From Methylocella tundrae (GTDB lineage Bacteria; Pseudomonadota; Alphaproteobacteria; Rhizobiales; Beijerinckiaceae): a stretch of DNA of 64,000 bases. The DNA lies in NCBI RefSeq assembly GCF_038024855.1, contig NZ_CP139089.1, positions 682,001-746,000 on the forward strand, written 5' to 3'. A program made the position numbers and the translations under genes. The notes under the pieces are model-generated. The model made no database searches. It saw nothing but the letters and a program-made list of their open reading frames with translations, and was not told where the DNA came from. Of the stretch, positions 56,046-64,000 are shown piece by piece (within the stretch, counting starts at the first letter, position 1; each line of letters opens with the position of its first letter).

Positions 56046-56795
56046 TTACGCAGGCGCCGTAAAACTCAGCACGCGATCTTGCGGAAAGTCATAGAGCTTG
56101 CCGGTCTCGGTCCAGTCCGGCGAACAAAGGGCGGCGACTTTCGGCGCGAAATCTTCCGGCGTGCGCAAAGTCATCGGGTCTTCGCCCGGCATCGCCTTTG
56201 CGCGCATGCGCGTGCGCAACGGCCCCGGATTGACGGCCATGACCTTGATCGCGGTGATGTTCATGGTTTCGACGGCGTATGTTCGCACCAAAGCATTGAG
56301 CGCGGCTTTCGAGACGGCATAGGCGCCCCAATAGGGCCGGAAATCAGCAGCATGGGCGACGCTGGAAGTCAGGAAGACCGCGCGGCCCGCGTCCGACGCG
56401 CGCAGCAGCGGGTCGAGCGACCGGATGAGCCGCCAGTTGGCGGTGACATTGACCGCCAAAACTTCGTCCCATTCTTTCGGCTCGATGTGGCCGAGGGGCG
56501 TTATTGAACCCAGAACGCCCGCGTTGCCGACGAGAATATCGAGCTTGCCCCAGCGGTCATAAATCGCCCGCCCGAGACGGTCGAGCGCGTCGAAATCCGT
56601 GATGTCGCAGGGCGTGAGCGTCGCTTCGCTCCCTTCGGCGCGGATGGCGTCGTCGAGATCCTCGAGCGCGCCCTGGGTGCGGGCGAGCGCGATGATATGC
56701 GCGCCGGCTCTGGCGAGTTCGAGCGCGAGGGCGCGGCCGACGCCACGGGACGCCCCGGTGACGAGGGCGATACGGCCTTGAAGGGAAACAGGCAT
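56046..56795 (-). CDS. SDR family oxidoreductase
   Basis: A 249-residue short-chain dehydrogenase/reductase. NAD(P) motif TGASRGVGRALALELA, NNAG-type motif NAGVLG, catalytic Ser-Tyr-Lys in LTSSVAHAADFRPYWGAYAVSKAALNA and the PG motif VNPGPLRTRMR. It follows purF on the same strand, an order seen in many alphaproteobacteria. Substrate unknown. Confidence 0.92.
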   Translation of the reverse strand: MPVSLQGRIALVTGASRGVGRALALELARAGAHIIALARTQGALEDLDDAIRAEGSEATLTPCDITDFDALDRLGRAIYDRWGKLDILVGNAGVLGSITPLGHIEPKEWDEVLAVNVTANWRLIRSLDPLLRASDAGRAVFLTSSVAHAADFRPYWGAYAVSKAALNALVRTYAVETMNITAIKVMAVNPGPLRTRMRAKAMPGEDPMTLRTPEDFAPKVAALCSPDWTETGKLYDFPQDRVLSFTAPA

Positions 56796-56919
56796 GGAAG
56801 GCTTTGCGCTCGACGATGGATGGCTTGCGGAGGAACCTCTAGCGCGCTTCCGAGGCGAGCGGAAGCCGGGACTTGAAGCGCAGGACCGAAGGTTTGCTGA
56901 GGTTTTAGATCAAAGGGAT

Positions 56920-58401
56920 CTAACTGGCTTCGGCGAGGAGAGAAAGCTGGCTTTTCGTCTCACCGGTGAGATCGGTAAGGTGGGTCGGATAATCGCCGGT
57001 GAAGCAATGGTCGGTGAATTGCGGCCGCAGCGGATCGCGGCCTTCTTCCCCCATCGCGCGGTAAGTGCCGTCGACTGAGAGGAAAGCCAGCGAATCGCAG
57101 CCGATGTAATCGCGCATTTCCTCCAGCGTATGGGTCGCGGCGAGGAGGTTTTCACGCACCGGCGTATCAATGCCGTAATAGTCGGGGTGAGTGATCGGCG
57201 GCGATGAAATTCTGAAATGCACTTCTTTGGCGCCGGCGTCGCGCATCATCTGCACGATCTTGACGGAAGTCGTGCCCCGTACGATCGAATCGTCGATCAG
57301 CACAATGCGCTTGCCTTCGACGACGGCGCGGTTGGCGCTGTGCTTGAGGCGCACGCCCAGTTCGCGCACGGTCTGGGTCGGCTGGATGAAGGTGCGCCCG
57401 ACATAATGGTTGCGGATGATGCCGAGTTCAAAGGGAATGCCGGAGGATTGCGCATAGCCGATCGCGGCGGGCACGCCTGAATCCGGCACCGGCACCACGA
57501 CGTCGGCCTCTACGCCCGATTCGCGCGCGAGTTCGGCGCCCATCGCCTTGCGCACATTGTAGACCGGCCGGCCATGCACGATTGAATCTGGACGGGCGAA
57601 ATAGATGTATTCGAAAATGCAGGGGCGCATCGGGCGCGGCGGGAAGGGGCGCAGGCTTTCAATGCCTTCTTTCGAAATGACGACGATCTCGCCATTTTCG
57701 ATATCGCGCACGAAGCGGGCGCCGATAATGTCGAGAGCGCAGGTTTCCGAGGCGAGAATATAGTTGCCGTCGAGTTCGCCGAGAACCAGAGGGCGGATGC
57801 CGAGCGGATCGCGAGCGCCGATCAGCATTGTATTCGAGAGAGCGACGAGCGCGTAGGATCCTTCGAGCGCGCGCAGGGCTTCGATGAAGCGCTCGACGAT
57901 GCGCAGCCGGCGGCTGCGCGCCATCAGATGCAAAATGACTTCGGTGTCGGATGTCGACTGATAGATGGCGCCGGTCTGGACGAGATCACGCCGGAGGGTC
58001 AGTCCGTTGGTGAGATTGCCGTTGTGGGCGACCGCGAAGCCGCCGGAATTCAATTCGGCGAAGAGCGGCTGCACATTGCGCAGAATGGTCTCGCCGGTCG
58101 TCGAATAGCGCACATGGCCAATCGCAGCCTCGCCCGGCAGGCGGGCGATGGTCGAGGCTTTGGAGAAATGATCGCCAACGAGGCCGAGGCGGCGCTCAGA
58201 ATTGTAGCGCTGCCCGTCAAAAGAGACGATGCCCGCCGCTTCCTGGCCGCGATGCTGCAAGGCGTGCAGTCCGAGCGCGGTGACGGCGGCGGCGTCCGGA
58301 TGGCCGAAGATGCCAAAGACGCCACATTCCTCGCGGAGCCGATCGGCTTCGAGGTCTAGATCCGTCCAGCTGCTCGAACCAGAATGGGCTGCGTCATCCA
58401 T
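56920..58401 (-). CDS. purF: amidophosphoribosyltransferase
   Basis: First committed enzyme of purine synthesis, 493 residues. The N-terminal nucleophile amidohydrolase domain begins at Cys26 (REECGVFGIFG), implying removal of a 25-residue propeptide as in the Bacillus-type enzyme. RYSTTGETILRNVQPLF and AVAHNGNLTNG are glutaminase motifs; the phosphoribosyltransferase motif is VLIDDSIVRGTTS. Start at ATG 58401 behind CAGGAGACGG. Confidence 0.97.
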   Translation of the reverse strand: MDDAAHSGSSSWTDLDLEADRLREECGVFGIFGHPDAAAVTALGLHALQHRGQEAAGIVSFDGQRYNSERRLGLVGDHFSKASTIARLPGEAAIGHVRYSTTGETILRNVQPLFAELNSGGFAVAHNGNLTNGLTLRRDLVQTGAIYQSTSDTEVILHLMARSRRLRIVERFIEALRALEGSYALVALSNTMLIGARDPLGIRPLVLGELDGNYILASETCALDIIGARFVRDIENGEIVVISKEGIESLRPFPPRPMRPCIFEYIYFARPDSIVHGRPVYNVRKAMGAELARESGVEADVVVPVPDSGVPAAIGYAQSSGIPFELGIIRNHYVGRTFIQPTQTVRELGVRLKHSANRAVVEGKRIVLIDDSIVRGTTSVKIVQMMRDAGAKEVHFRISSPPITHPDYYGIDTPVRENLLAATHTLEEMRDYIGCDSLAFLSVDGTYRAMGEEGRDPLRPQFTDHCFTGDYPTHLTDLTGETKSQLSLLAEAS

Positions 58402-58660
58402 AACCGTCTCCTGCCGCTCTCGACGAGCAGCTTGGCGTTCAAGCTATTGCTGGCGTGTTTCTGAACGTTGAGCCATGTCTCACAGACTCGAGCCGCGCCG
58501 ACGCCACAAAAGTTACATAATGCAACTCACGCCATTCGTCGACCCTCCGCGGGAGCGATGATTGTCGCACCCCCGGCGTTTTCTCTTGAGAGAAGCGGAT
58601 TCTTTCCTGTGCATAGCGGCTTCGCCTTGGCGCGCGCCAAACATGCTCGCGCCGCGAGGC

Positions 58661-59263
58661 TCAGGTCTTTTTCCCGCTCGGAGGCTTCGGAGTCGGAAGC
58701 GGCGCGGTTGGCGCGACGTCGCTGTCGGGCGCCGCCTCTTCGTTCGGGACGGCCTTCGGCTGCTTCAGCTTGGCGAGCAGGCCCTCGGGATCGTCGGGCA
58801 GCATCGCCATGAGTTGATCGCCGGTGACTTGCAGCAAGGGCCGCATGCGCGCTGTTCTGACCCATTCGGGCTGCGTCTTTTCAGGAACGAGCCAGTTGAA
58901 GAAGATGAAGGCGATGACGCAAAGGAGAAGACCGCGCACCGCTCCGAAGACGAAGCCAAGCGAGCGATCGAGCGCGCCGACTTTCGAATCGAGAATGGCG
59001 TCCGAAAACTTGATGGTGATCAGCGAGACCACGATCAGGGTCACGAAGAAAACGCCCGCGGCGGAAACGGCGAGCGCGATCACGTCCTTGGCGATGTATG
59101 GTTTCACATAAGGCAGCACCAGCGGATGCAGGTAGACCGCGGCCAACGCCGCAGCGCCCCATGAGGCGATGGCCAGCACCTCGCGGGTGAAGCCCCGCAG
59201 CATGGCGAGAAAGGCGGAAATCAGGATGACGACGATCAAGCCCAGATCGAGATAGGATGGCAT
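58661..59263 (-). CDS. cvpA: CvpA family membrane protein
   Basis: A 200-residue inner-membrane protein with four helices (LDLGLIVVILISAFLAMLRGF; LAIASWGAAALAAVYL; VIALAVSAAGVFFVTLIVVSLI; SLGFVFGAVRGLLLCVIAFIFFNWL) in the CvpA pattern, followed by a soluble Pro-rich tail. Family members are linked to colicin V production and envelope stress tolerance. Start at 59263 is the usual short form. Typically placed between purF and radA, as here. Confidence 0.92.
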   Translation of the reverse strand: MPSYLDLGLIVVILISAFLAMLRGFTREVLAIASWGAAALAAVYLHPLVLPYVKPYIAKDVIALAVSAAGVFFVTLIVVSLITIKFSDAILDSKVGALDRSLGFVFGAVRGLLLCVIAFIFFNWLVPEKTQPEWVRTARMRPLLQVTGDQLMAMLPDDPEGLLAKLKQPKAVPNEEAAPDSDVAPTAPLPTPKPPSGKKT

Positions 59264-59484
59264 TGTTGTTTGGCCCCTTGCGCCCAAATCCCATGTTTGA
59301 TGCCGCGGGCGCGCGGAGCGCCGCTGCTATCGACTGACGTTGCCGGGTAGACCGGCGCCAAAACGAGCAAAAGACCACGATAGCGCCGAAAGCGTCGCGA
59401 ATTTCTTATAGCGAGCCGATCGGCCCCAGTCACCCCGCAAAGAGAAGGCGCGAAGGCGAGGCCCTCCGCCAGCGTTATCGGAGG

Positions 59485-60891
59485 TCAGTCGCGCTGGCGC
59501 GCCGCCTCGCGCTTGCCGGCGCCGATTTCCGCCGCCAGTCCCGAGATGTGCTTGCACCCGCGCACGGCCAGATCTTTTGAAACGGCCTCGCCGCGCTCGC
59601 TTGGCCCATGCGGAATGGTGGCGCGGCAAAAGCCGAGTTTTGCCGCCTCTTTCAGCCGCGCGAGTCCATGCGCCACCGGCCGGATCGCGCCCGAGAGCGC
59701 GATTTCGCCGAAGAAAACCGAATCGGCGGACAGCGCTATGTTGCTCAAGGATGAAACCAGGGCGGCCGCCGCGGCAAGGTCGGCGGCCGGTTCGCCAACC
59801 CGCAATCCGCCCGCGACGGTGAGGTAAATGTCATATTGGCTGAGTTTCACGCCGGCGTGCGTTTCGAGAACGGCGACGATCATGGCAAGGCGCGAGGCGT
59901 CCCAGCCGACGACGGCGCGCCGCGGCGTGCCGAGGGAGCTTTGCGCCACCAGCGCCTGAAATTCGACAAGCAGGGGGCGCGAGCCTTCCATCCCCGCGAA
60001 GACGGCGGCTCCGGGCGCCGCGGCGTCCCGCGCTGAGAGAAAAAGGGCGGAGGGGTTGGCGACTTCCGCGAGGCCGCGTCCAGTCATCTCGAAGACGCCA
60101 ATCTCATCAGTCGGGCCGAAGCGGTTCTTGACCGCGCGCAGCAGGCGAAGATCGCGGCCGCCTTCGCCTTCGAAGGAAAGAACGGCGTCGACCATGTGTT
60201 CGACCACGCGCGGGCCGGCGATCTGGCCGTCCTTGGTGACATGCCCGACAAGGATCACCGCCGCACCGGTCGTCTTGGCGAAGCGGATCAGCGCCTGAGC
60301 CGCGCCGCGCACCTGGCTCACCGTGCCCGGCGTCGATTCAACGAGGCTCGTCCACATGGTCTGGATCGAATCGATGACGACGAGGGAAGGGCGCTTGCCG
60401 CGGCTCAGCGTTGCAATGATGTCTTCGACGCTGGTTTCGGCGGCGAGTTCGACCGGACTTTTCGCAAGGCCAAGGCGCTGCGCCCGCAGACGCACCTGGT
60501 CGACAGCCTCTTCGCCCGAAATATAGACGACGCGCTGACCCTTGGCGGCCAGCGCCGCGCAGGCCTGAATGAGCAGCGTCGATTTGCCGATGCCGGGCTC
60601 GCCGCCGAGCAGAAGCACGGAGCCGGAGACAAAGCCGCCTCCCGTCACGCGGTCGAGTTCGCCGATGCCGGTCAAGATGCGCGGCGGCGCCGGGCGGTCC
60701 GTCTCGATCAGGCCTGAAAGCTCGAAAACCCGGCCCTTGCGCATGCCAATCGCCGCCTGCGCGCCAATGCCGGTCGCGGCGCTTTCTTCCGTGATCGTGT
60801 TCCATTCTCCACAGGCCTCGCAGCGGCCTTGCCAGCGCCCTGTGACGGCGCCGCAGTTCTGACAGACGAATGAGGCGTGCGGCTTCGCCAT
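59485..60891 (-). CDS. radA: DNA repair protein RadA
   Basis: A 468-residue RecA-like ATPase helping branch migration in recombination. N-terminal C4 zinc finger (FVCQNCGAVTGRWQGRCEACGEW), Walker A GGEPGIGKSTLL, the RadA-specific VKNRFGPTDEIGVFEM motif and a C-terminal Lon-protease-like domain (LSADSVFFGEIALSGAIRPVAHG). Complete. Confidence 0.97.
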   Translation of the reverse strand: MAKPHASFVCQNCGAVTGRWQGRCEACGEWNTITEESAATGIGAQAAIGMRKGRVFELSGLIETDRPAPPRILTGIGELDRVTGGGFVSGSVLLLGGEPGIGKSTLLIQACAALAAKGQRVVYISGEEAVDQVRLRAQRLGLAKSPVELAAETSVEDIIATLSRGKRPSLVVIDSIQTMWTSLVESTPGTVSQVRGAAQALIRFAKTTGAAVILVGHVTKDGQIAGPRVVEHMVDAVLSFEGEGGRDLRLLRAVKNRFGPTDEIGVFEMTGRGLAEVANPSALFLSARDAAAPGAAVFAGMEGSRPLLVEFQALVAQSSLGTPRRAVVGWDASRLAMIVAVLETHAGVKLSQYDIYLTVAGGLRVGEPAADLAAAAALVSSLSNIALSADSVFFGEIALSGAIRPVAHGLARLKEAAKLGFCRATIPHGPSERGEAVSKDLAVRGCKHISGLAAEIGAGKREAARQRD

Positions 60892-60985
60892 CAGCGCGCC
60901 TGTCTCAATATGGAGATCACAGAGTCTCTTTCATTTCCAATATGTTGGACCGGTAGTCCACAAGCGGGCGGAAATCGCGCGCCGC

Positions 60986-62485
60986 TCAGATATGGTCGGG
61001 CAAGGCGTCTTCGCGGGCGAGATTGGAGAAGCGCGTCATTTCCGCTTCAAAAGCAAGCTCGACGGTTCCGGTCGGGCCGTGGCGCTGCTTGCCGATGATG
61101 ACCTCGGCCTTGCCGTGGACGTTCTCCATGTCGGTCTGCCACTTGATGAATTCCTCGGTGCCTTCGCGCGGCTGCTTGTTATTCAGATAATATTCCTCGC
61201 GATAAACGAACATCACGACGTCGGCGTCCTGCTCGATCGAACCCGATTCGCGAAGGTCGGAGAGTTGCGGGCGCTTGTCGTCGCGCGATTCGACCTGACG
61301 CGATAATTGCGAAAGGGCGATCACCGGCACGTTCATCTCCTTGGCCAGAGCCTTGAGGCCGGTGGTGATTTCGGTCACCTCCTGCACGCGGCTGTCACCC
61401 CTGCTTTTCGAGCCGCCGAGCAATTGCAGATAGTCGATGACCAGAACGTCGAGGCCGCGTTGGCGTTTCAAGCGGCGCGCCCGCGCGGTCAATTGCGCGA
61501 TCGACAAGCCGCCGGTCTGGTCGATGTAAAAAGGGATCGACTGCATAAGCCGCGCGGCGTCCGCGATGCGATGGAATTCGGATTCGCTGATGTCGCCACG
61601 CCGGATCTTGTAAGACGCCACGGCGGCCTGTTCAGCGATGACGCGCGTCGCCAGCTGCTCGGCCGACATTTCAAGCGAGAAAAAGCCGACGATGCCGCCA
61701 TTGATCGTCTCGGGCGTGCCGTCGGGGCGCGTCTGAAATTCATAGGCCTTGGCTATGTTGAAGGCGATGTTGGTCGCAAGCGCCGTCTTGCCCATGCCCG
61801 GCCGTCCGGCGACGATGATGAGATCGGAGGCCTGCAAGCCGCCCATTTTGTGGTCGAGATCGACAAGCCCGGTCGATATGCCGGAAAGATGCCCGTCGCG
61901 CTCAAAGGCTTTCGCCGCCATGTCGACGGCGATCGTCAAAGCGTCGGAAAAACGCTGGAAGCCGCCCTCATATCGGCCGGTCTCAGCGACCGAATACAGC
62001 TTGCGCTCGGCCTCCTCGATCTGCTCGCGCGGCGAAGCGGCGACGGGCGCGTCATAGGCCGCGTTGACGATGTCCTCGCCAATCAGGATGAGATCGCGGC
62101 GGATCGCCAGATCATGGATCGTGCGCCCGTAATCCTCTGCGTTGATGACCGTTGTCGCCTCGGCGGCGAGGCGTGCGAGATATTGCGGCACGCTCATGCC
62201 GCCAAGATCATGGTCGCCGAGGAAGGTTTTGAGCGTTATCGGCGAGGCGAGCTTGCCGGCCCGGATCAATTGCCCCGCGACGTCGAAAATGCGCCTGTGC
62301 ACATCCTCGGAAAAATGCGCGGGCTTCAGAAAGTCGGAGACGCGATCGAAGGCGTCATTATTGACGAGGATCGCGCCGAGCAACGCCTGCTCGGCCTCGA
62401 GATTATGCGGGGCGAGCCGGTAGCCCGGCGCCTCGGCGCCCTGCCGCGCGCCGGACTTGCTGATCAGATTGTCGATGGCTGACAT
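60986..62485 (-). CDS. dnaB: replicative DNA helicase
   Basis: A 499-residue hexameric helicase. The N-terminal domain (RLAPHNLEAEQALLGAILVNNDAF) is followed by a linker and the RecA-like motor: Walker A VAGRPGMGKTALATNIA, LEMSAEQLATRVIAEQA, Walker B LDVLVIDYLQLLGG and SQLSRQVESRDDKRPQLSDLRESGSIEQDADVVMFVYREEYY. No intein interrupts it. ATG at 62485. Confidence 0.98.
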   Translation of the reverse strand: MSAIDNLISKSGARQGAEAPGYRLAPHNLEAEQALLGAILVNNDAFDRVSDFLKPAHFSEDVHRRIFDVAGQLIRAGKLASPITLKTFLGDHDLGGMSVPQYLARLAAEATTVINAEDYGRTIHDLAIRRDLILIGEDIVNAAYDAPVAASPREQIEEAERKLYSVAETGRYEGGFQRFSDALTIAVDMAAKAFERDGHLSGISTGLVDLDHKMGGLQASDLIIVAGRPGMGKTALATNIAFNIAKAYEFQTRPDGTPETINGGIVGFFSLEMSAEQLATRVIAEQAAVASYKIRRGDISESEFHRIADAARLMQSIPFYIDQTGGLSIAQLTARARRLKRQRGLDVLVIDYLQLLGGSKSRGDSRVQEVTEITTGLKALAKEMNVPVIALSQLSRQVESRDDKRPQLSDLRESGSIEQDADVVMFVYREEYYLNNKQPREGTEEFIKWQTDMENVHGKAEVIIGKQRHGPTGTVELAFEAEMTRFSNLAREDALPDHI

Positions 62486-62837
62486 TCAGTCTTTCTTGCG
62501 AATCACTTCAAAGCCTTCACCATGCGGCTGGCCTACTTGCATGCCACGCATATTGGCCCGGCGCAAAAAACAACTCGATTCGCGCCCGCTATCCACATCG
62601 TCTGCGGGCGATGTGGAAGATGTTGTGGACGCTCCAGAGCATATTCCGATCAGATCGGTTCGACCTGATCGACAAGAATATGCTCAAGCTTTTGAATCTG
62701 GAGCGATTTCTGATCGATCGAATGACTCCATTCGATCGAAAAGCGCGCCAGGCGTCGGCTGACGCCGCCCATCCAAACAACGGCTTTTTAGCGGCGCCGA
62801 CGCTCGCCGGCGCCCGTCTTCACTGCCGCAGGCTCGC
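62486..62837. other. 352-bp gap with palindromic element
   Basis: Between dnaB and the Cys-rich peptide gene. It holds the bipartite palindromic element at 62631-62742. No gene seen. Confidence 0.5.
62631..62742. repeat. bipartite palindromic intergenic element
   Basis: First hairpin: GAGCATATTC (62637-62646) and GAATATGCTC (62676-62685), with inner arms CGATCAG/CTGATCG. Second hairpin: CGATCGAATG-actc-CATTCGATCG (62715-62738). Both are perfect in their arms. The form is that of dispersed repeats I recall from Beijerinckiaceae-like genomes. Confidence 0.75.
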
Positions 62838-63068
62838 CTACCATTCCTCATCCTGTTTGCCGCCGGGACATTCCTTCCTTTCGAGGCATTGGCATCGTCC
62901 AGTGCCTTGCTGGCAATTGGGTTTGCGGTTTGTCCCGCATGTATAGCTCGCGCCATCTTGACCGGTGTAGGGGCCTCCGCAAGCTCCTTCGGAATATCCG
63001 AAGTCGGCGGCCGCAAGAAAAGCAAGGCCTAGAAATCCATAGGCGACAGGGATGAAAACTCTAAGCAT
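62838..63068 (-). CDS. small exported Cys-rich protein
   Basis: A 76-residue protein starting at ATG 63068 with a signal peptide (VFIPVAYGFLGLAFLAAADF). The mature part of about 50 residues has six cysteines (GACGG, SYTCGT, PNCQQ, RCQC, KECPGG), which suggests a disulfide-stabilised periplasmic or secreted peptide. Charged C-terminus (KQDEEW). No family recognised. It lies downstream of hemB on the same strand. Confidence 0.6.
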   Translation of the reverse strand: MLRVFIPVAYGFLGLAFLAAADFGYSEGACGGPYTGQDGASYTCGTNRKPNCQQGTGRCQCLERKECPGGKQDEEW

Positions 63069-63195
63069 CGTCTCGGCGACCCGCGGGTTGCATGAAATTC
63101 CAAAAAAGCTGAATGGGGGAGCCCTTCCGCCGACGCGGGCCTCGCCTCCGGCGCTCCTCATCATGAGGGCTTTCGGGCGGCGGCCAAGAGTTGCC

Positions 63196-64000
<805 letters not shown>

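Overview
The window is a GC-rich, gene-dense chromosomal segment of an alphaproteobacterium of the order Hyphomicrobiales (Rhizobiales). Gene content (alphaproteobacterial two-domain dCTP deaminase, RcdA/DUF1465, DUF3422, metX-metW, the purF-SDR pair, GlxA-type regulators) and the dispersed intergenic repeats fit a Beijerinckiaceae/Methylocystaceae-like organism. No genus can be named from the sequence alone. It is almost entirely housekeeping chromosome: no IS element, prophage, integrase, CRISPR array or rRNA operon was seen.

Layout. 0.1-3.7 kb: a DUF1269 membrane protein and two alpha/beta hydrolases. 3.7-9.2 kb: a seven-gene Mrp/Mnh-type cation/proton antiporter operon on the minus strand (E, F, G, MbhD-MnhB fusion, C, D, second D) in which every gene overlaps the next. 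9.2-14.2 kb: envelope and small genes (outer-membrane barrel, two small exported proteins, an O-antigen-ligase-like protein, a GNAT enzyme). 14.7-24.9 kb: pyrophosphatase, methionine biosynthesis (metX-metW, metZ), panD, dapE, cytochrome b561, dCTP deaminase, apaG, argE and an HNH nuclease. 25-33.7 kb: hydroxybutyryl-CoA dehydrogenase, a glycosyltransferase, rcdA, rpmE, purA and two disordered envelope proteins. 34-43.7 kb: tRNA-Leu(CAA), a divergent HD-hydrolase/GlxA pair, pdxY, trmJ, an MFS transporter, murI, trxC, xseA and an ECF sigma/anti-sigma pair. 43.8-47.1 kb: a CPA2 antiporter and a DUF3422 protein. 47.2-55.2 kb: a carbohydrate locus. 55.3-64 kb: a UbiC-like exported protein, an SDR, purF, cvpA, radA, dnaB, a Cys-rich exported peptide and partial hemB.

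The most unusual part is the carbohydrate locus at 47-55 kb. Minus-strand genes for an ABC transporter, a GH144-like glucanase, a GH15 glucoamylase and a LysR regulator are tightly packed, opposite a divergent GH3 beta-glucosidase. None of the three hydrolases has a visible signal peptide, so they probably act in the cytoplasm on imported oligosaccharides. The ABC protein keeps a full-length frame but has substitutions in essentially all ATPase motifs (Walker A Lys to Arg, Q-loop Gln to Asn, altered signature, Walker B Asp to Asn, H-loop His to Arg). It may therefore be a pseudo-ATPase transporter. The GH3 frame lacks a normal start: homology-like sequence extends upstream of its first ATG to an in-frame TAG.

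Other points of note are a second MrpD-like subunit without the usual TM5 glutamate, an 830-bp gene-free gap with a layered hairpin and T-run, and a family of dispersed intergenic repeats.
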